Assembly (NCBI GenBank): GCA_002344065.1
Contig: DDTK01000015.1
Location: 310,001-374,000 of the forward strand
Length of the DNA stretch: 64,000 nt
Reading direction: 5' to 3'
Source of the DNA: Flammeovirgaceae bacterium UBA2366
GTDB taxonomy: Bacteria; Bacteroidota; Bacteroidia; Cytophagales; Cyclobacteriaceae
Every line of letters begins with the position of its first letter. Position 1 is the first letter of the stretch. A program made the translations under genes and the position numbers. The notes below the pieces were generated by a model that was not told the origin of the DNA, ran no database searches, and saw only the letters and a program-made list of their open reading frames with translations. This document shows positions 61,198-64,000 of this stretch, piece by piece.

Positions 61198-64000
61198 TTA
61201 ATTTGTTCCGGGTTTGAAATTTTTACAGGTCGATTCGTAATCCAAATCCTTACCAACGTAGGTGGCCCATTCATCGGGTGTCATGTTGCGCTCAATAAAT
61301 TCACCACAGAGAATGTTTGCCATGGTGGAGATTTTTGTTGGATAGGCGCGAATGCTTTCTTCGGTTTCAATAGCGCCTAAACGAACCCGCTGGCTGCTGC
61401 TTTGTAAGCCTACCATAAGTTGTTCATCATCCGGTGAAAATGTAAGCGACCAGATCCAGTCGGTATGATCAAATAATCGAATGGGTGGCTCGGTCAAGCG
61501 GTTTACATTCCAGATACGCACCGAGCGGTCTTTACTGGCTGAGGCAAAGAAGCTGCCCGCGTGGTTGTAGACAATTTTTTCAATAGGGCCATCATGTCCG
61601 GGCAGGTTACGTACCAGGATGTTGTTGCGCACAATACGCAACAAGCCCGCTTCATTACCCACAATAAGTTGATTTTCGGTAGGGTGCCAGGCTACTGCGG
61701 TAAGACTTCGACCCAAATTTTTAACTTCCGTTACGGAATAGTTGTTGGCAACATCCCATATAAATAATGTTCCATTATCACCCGCACCGGCCAGTTTTTT
61801 TCCATCACTGCTTAAGTCGATAGCATTTATCTTTACCGGAGCTTTAACAACTTCTTTTGCCGTGTTTAAGTCGGCCAGTTTTATGCTCATGCCACCATTG
61901 TCGCGGGCAAACAAACCCTTTCCATCGGGTGTGAAATGTACATCCTCAATGCTGTAAGTAAAGCCGGTGATTTTTTTAGGTTCCGCTTTCATGTTGTTCA
62001 GGTCATACAATTCAATGTAATTGTTTTGGTCATCAAGGGTATAGAGGCCTGCAGCGGCTAATTTGGTTTCATCGGGACTGATATCCATGGAGTATACCTG
62101 GTAGTTCGGACGCTTGACTTTGTCAATCAAGGTTTCACCTTGCCAGGTATTATTACGGTGTGTCCATCGGATGATCTTGCCATCGCTTCCACCGGAATAT
62201 ATATGTTCATCCTTGCCGTGGGTAACCAACGAACGTGCGGCCCCGAAATCATGACCTTTTAAACTGGTGGTAAGTGGGTGAGGGTTGGCTTTGCCCTCTT
62301 TGTCCGTTTTGTTTTTCAGCGCGAAATAAAGTCCATTGTAAATGTCAGTATCAAACTCATATCCGCCATTGTTGGTATTAAAGTGATAAGCCTGTTGCGC
62401 CAGCAGGGCTTCCAACTGCACATCACTGGTAAGTGTGAGCGACTGCAGCGCCATCGCTTTGGCCTGAGCCACATAGCGTCTGCGAGTAGCATCGGCACGT
62501 GCTATAACTGCTTTCTCTTCATTTGCTTTGGCAAGGGCTTCATTCGCAATAGCTGTCTTTTCATTGGCTTCTGCTCGCCCTTTTTGTAACAATGCATCAG
62601 CTTCTGCTTTTCTAGCAGCCTCAGCATTTTGTTCTGCCTCTATTTTTCTGAGTTCAGCTAATTCACGCTGTTTCTCCTCATTTTCTCGTGCTTCTTCGGC
62701 CTCAACTCGTCTTTGTTCAGCTATAGCCTGGGCGTCACGTGCTTCTTTTTCATTGGCTTTTGCTAAAGCTTCTTGCTCCTTGGCATACTGCAAATTTTTC
62801 TCTGCTTCCGCTTTTTGAATAAAGGCATACACCAAAAATAAAAGTGCAATTACCGTGAGCGTACCAAATACCAGGGCTGTAACTCTTGCGCGTTGCAGCT
62901 TGCGCTTTTGTTCCAGTTCACGTATTCGCTGCTCGGTCTCAAATTCTTTCCTGGAATACTCCAGAAAGATCATGGTGCGTTCAAAGGCCGGGTTGTACCG
63001 CTGTCCCCAAACTAAAGTAGGCTTATGCTTCGCCAGCCAGTTCAATGCCAATTGTAAATCGGGTGGGCGCCACAGGCCGGCTTTACCAACCTGATATTGT
63101 GCTGAGGCTTCGGCCAGGCGCAAATACATTTGTACTGCATCGGCTTCATCATCAACCCAGTTTTTTAAGCGCACCCAAATCCGCATTAAGCTTTCATGCG
63201 AAATATCCACCATGGATTTTGAGGTAAGCGGAGTGCCAAAGGCTGGTGTTAATAAGGAACGCCCTTGCTCACGGAATTTTTCAATCACTCCGGCAACTTC
63301 TTCCTCCGAGCAATCGGCAATGGCGGCAATTTCATTTAAACGTGTAGGCCTGCGAATGCCAAAGTTTTCGCCCCGTTTTTCGGTGATGGCTTTAAACATC
63401 ACTTCACAGATATGCTTCTGTGCTTCTGTAAGTTCATCAAAAGCTTCGTTGGCGTGCATGCTCAACGCCTCGGCCATCGTGCCAATCGCTTCGTAGTGTT
63501 TTAAGTCAACCTGTTCTTCTTCGTAATCGCGGTAGTGGCTCCAGTAGTCCCATGTGCGCATGAGGGCGTGTTGCAGAATGGGCAACTGATCGGGATTATC
63601 GCCAAGATCATTCAATAATTGCTGTACCAGTCGCGAAGTAATGGTTGCGCCACCCACAGCTACGGGGCCTTCAATAGCCCTTCGTTTTTGTTCGCGGGTT
63701 AACTGTGGAATGAGGTAGTGACTATCGTTGATTTTGCGGGTAAGCTCAGGGAACTGGGCACAATCCCCAATAAAATCTGAACGCATGGTTATGGCCACAT
63801 AAATGGGTGCGTCCGGATAGTTCACGGCCTCCATCAACAGGTTAACGAAGGCCAGGGTTTCATTTACCGAGTTCGGATCGGTGCTATCCTTAAAGCGGAA
63901 GAGTTCTTCAAACTGATCGACTAAGATTAAGTAATTCACATCAGCCGATCTACGCGATTGCTCAACAGCTTCAACCAAACCCAATGAACTGCTACGCAGC
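61198..64000 (-). CDS. nSTAND-type ATPase with membrane helix and WD40 repeats (partial)
   Basis: The reading frame stays open past 64000, so the N-terminus, including Walker A and any effector domain, is outside the window. The visible part begins in the ATPase (Walker B-like YLILVDQFEELFRF), continues through the STAND helical region (LNDLGDNPDQLPILQHALMR, DISHESLMRIWVRLKNW), one membrane helix (VTALVFGTLTVIALLFLVYAF), a long Ala/Glu-rich coiled coil, and about seven WD40-type repeats (for example GHDGPIEKIVYNHAGSFFAS, SASKDRSVRIWNV). The C-terminus ILCGEFIERNMTPDEW is typical of such proteins. It heads the operon with a barrel protein, a lipoprotein and a T9SS protein. Confidence 0.85.
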   Translation of the reverse strand, partial: LRSSSLGLVEAVEQSRRSADVNYLILVDQFEELFRFKDSTDPNSVNETLAFVNLLMEAVNYPDAPIYVAITMRSDFIGDCAQFPELTRKINDSHYLIPQLTREQKRRAIEGPVAVGGATITSRLVQQLLNDLGDNPDQLPILQHALMRTWDYWSHYRDYEEEQVDLKHYEAIGTMAEALSMHANEAFDELTEAQKHICEVMFKAITEKRGENFGIRRPTRLNEIAAIADCSEEEVAGVIEKFREQGRSLLTPAFGTPLTSKSMVDISHESLMRIWVRLKNWVDDEADAVQMYLRLAEASAQYQVGKAGLWRPPDLQLALNWLAKHKPTLVWGQRYNPAFERTMIFLEYSRKEFETEQRIRELEQKRKLQRARVTALVFGTLTVIALLFLVYAFIQKAEAEKNLQYAKEQEALAKANEKEARDAQAIAEQRRVEAEEARENEEKQRELAELRKIEAEQNAEAARKAEADALLQKGRAEANEKTAIANEALAKANEEKAVIARADATRRRYVAQAKAMALQSLTLTSDVQLEALLAQQAYHFNTNNGGYEFDTDIYNGLYFALKNKTDKEGKANPHPLTTSLKGHDFGAARSLVTHGKDEHIYSGGSDGKIIRWTHRNNTWQGETLIDKVKRPNYQVYSMDISPDETKLAAAGLYTLDDQNNYIELYDLNNMKAEPKKITGFTYSIEDVHFTPDGKGLFARDNGGMSIKLADLNTAKEVVKAPVKINAIDLSSDGKKLAGAGDNGTLFIWDVANNYSVTEVKNLGRSLTAVAWHPTENQLIVGNEAGLLRIVRNNILVRNLPGHDGPIEKIVYNHAGSFFASASKDRSVRIWNVNRLTEPPIRLFDHTDWIWSLTFSPDDEQLMVGLQSSSQRVRLGAIETEESIRAYPTKISTMANILCGEFIERNMTPDEWATYVGKDLDYESTCKNFKPGTN

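Noticed and set aside
62278..62818. Plus-strand Ser/Ala-rich frames opposite the coiled coil of the STAND gene
   Set aside because: Their composition is a mirror of the Ala/Glu/Lys repeats on the other strand, not a real protein.
1..64000. CRISPR array, tRNA or rRNA genes
   Set aside because: No regularly spaced direct repeats and no cloverleaf or rRNA-like conserved sequence were seen by eye; the gaps between genes are too short for most of these.

Overview
The window looks like a chromosomal segment of a Bacteroidota bacterium, most likely from the order Cytophagales. The signs are: a C-terminal type IX secretion (Por) sorting domain on a giant secreted protein; an alternative complex III operon (actABCDEF) running straight into cytochrome c oxidase genes; a long 661-residue IspG; a DUF5916 outer-membrane-type protein; many lipoproteins; and promoter-like sequences fitting the Bacteroidota pattern TTG-N19-23-TAnnTTTG. 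No rRNA, tRNA or CRISPR array was seen. Almost all of the window is coding. The only gene-free stretch over 300 bases is about 48621-49023, and it is largely filled with palindromic repeats.

Layout. 1-10.7 kb holds a DUF5916 protein, the tRNA methyltransferase trmN, formate-tetrahydrofolate ligase (fhs), a small nucleotidyltransferase pair, an alpha/beta hydrolase, fdhD, a DUF885-like lipoprotein, a ferredoxin with an SDR protein, and an MGMT/ATL-like protein. 10.7-17.2 kb holds a serine hydrolase and an NAD-dependent formate dehydrogenase (alpha plus a NuoE-NuoF-type beta subunit). Its two genes are separated by a GxxExxY nuclease-like gene flanked by imperfect palindromes. With fhs and fdhD this makes a loose formate-metabolism neighbourhood. 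17.4-21.5 kb holds a Na/Pi symporter, a TIGR02757 protein, a cyanophycinase-like S51 peptidase and a small membrane protein.

21.7-38.6 kb is the respiratory core on the plus strand: actA-F, then coxB, coxA, ctaA (heme A synthase), ctaB (heme O synthase), two subunit III genes and subunit IV, ending at a strong terminator. Assembly-type genes follow: an SCO-like protein without copper ligands, a DUF420 protein, a small CxxC membrane protein and a DUF983 protein. Electrons would pass from menaquinol through ACIII to the oxidase.

38.6-52.1 kb is mixed housekeeping: a giant NtrY-like histidine kinase, a DsrE protein, an MlaE/MlaF pair, an SDR, ispG with a small membrane protein, a lysine-rich lipoprotein, an SRAP (YedK/HMCES) homologue that lacks its expected catalytic residues, a YheT-like hydrolase, a YfiT/DinB protein and TerC. 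52.3-64 kb is a tight four-gene minus-strand operon. It runs from an nSTAND-type ATPase with WD40 repeats (cut by the window end) to an outer-membrane barrel protein, a repeat lipoprotein and a 2151-residue T9SS cargo protein.

The most unusual signals are the palindrome-flanked GxxExxY cassette inside the formate dehydrogenase operon, the SRAP homologue missing three catalytic residues, several other proteins that keep a fold but lose the signature residues, and the STAND-to-T9SS operon.
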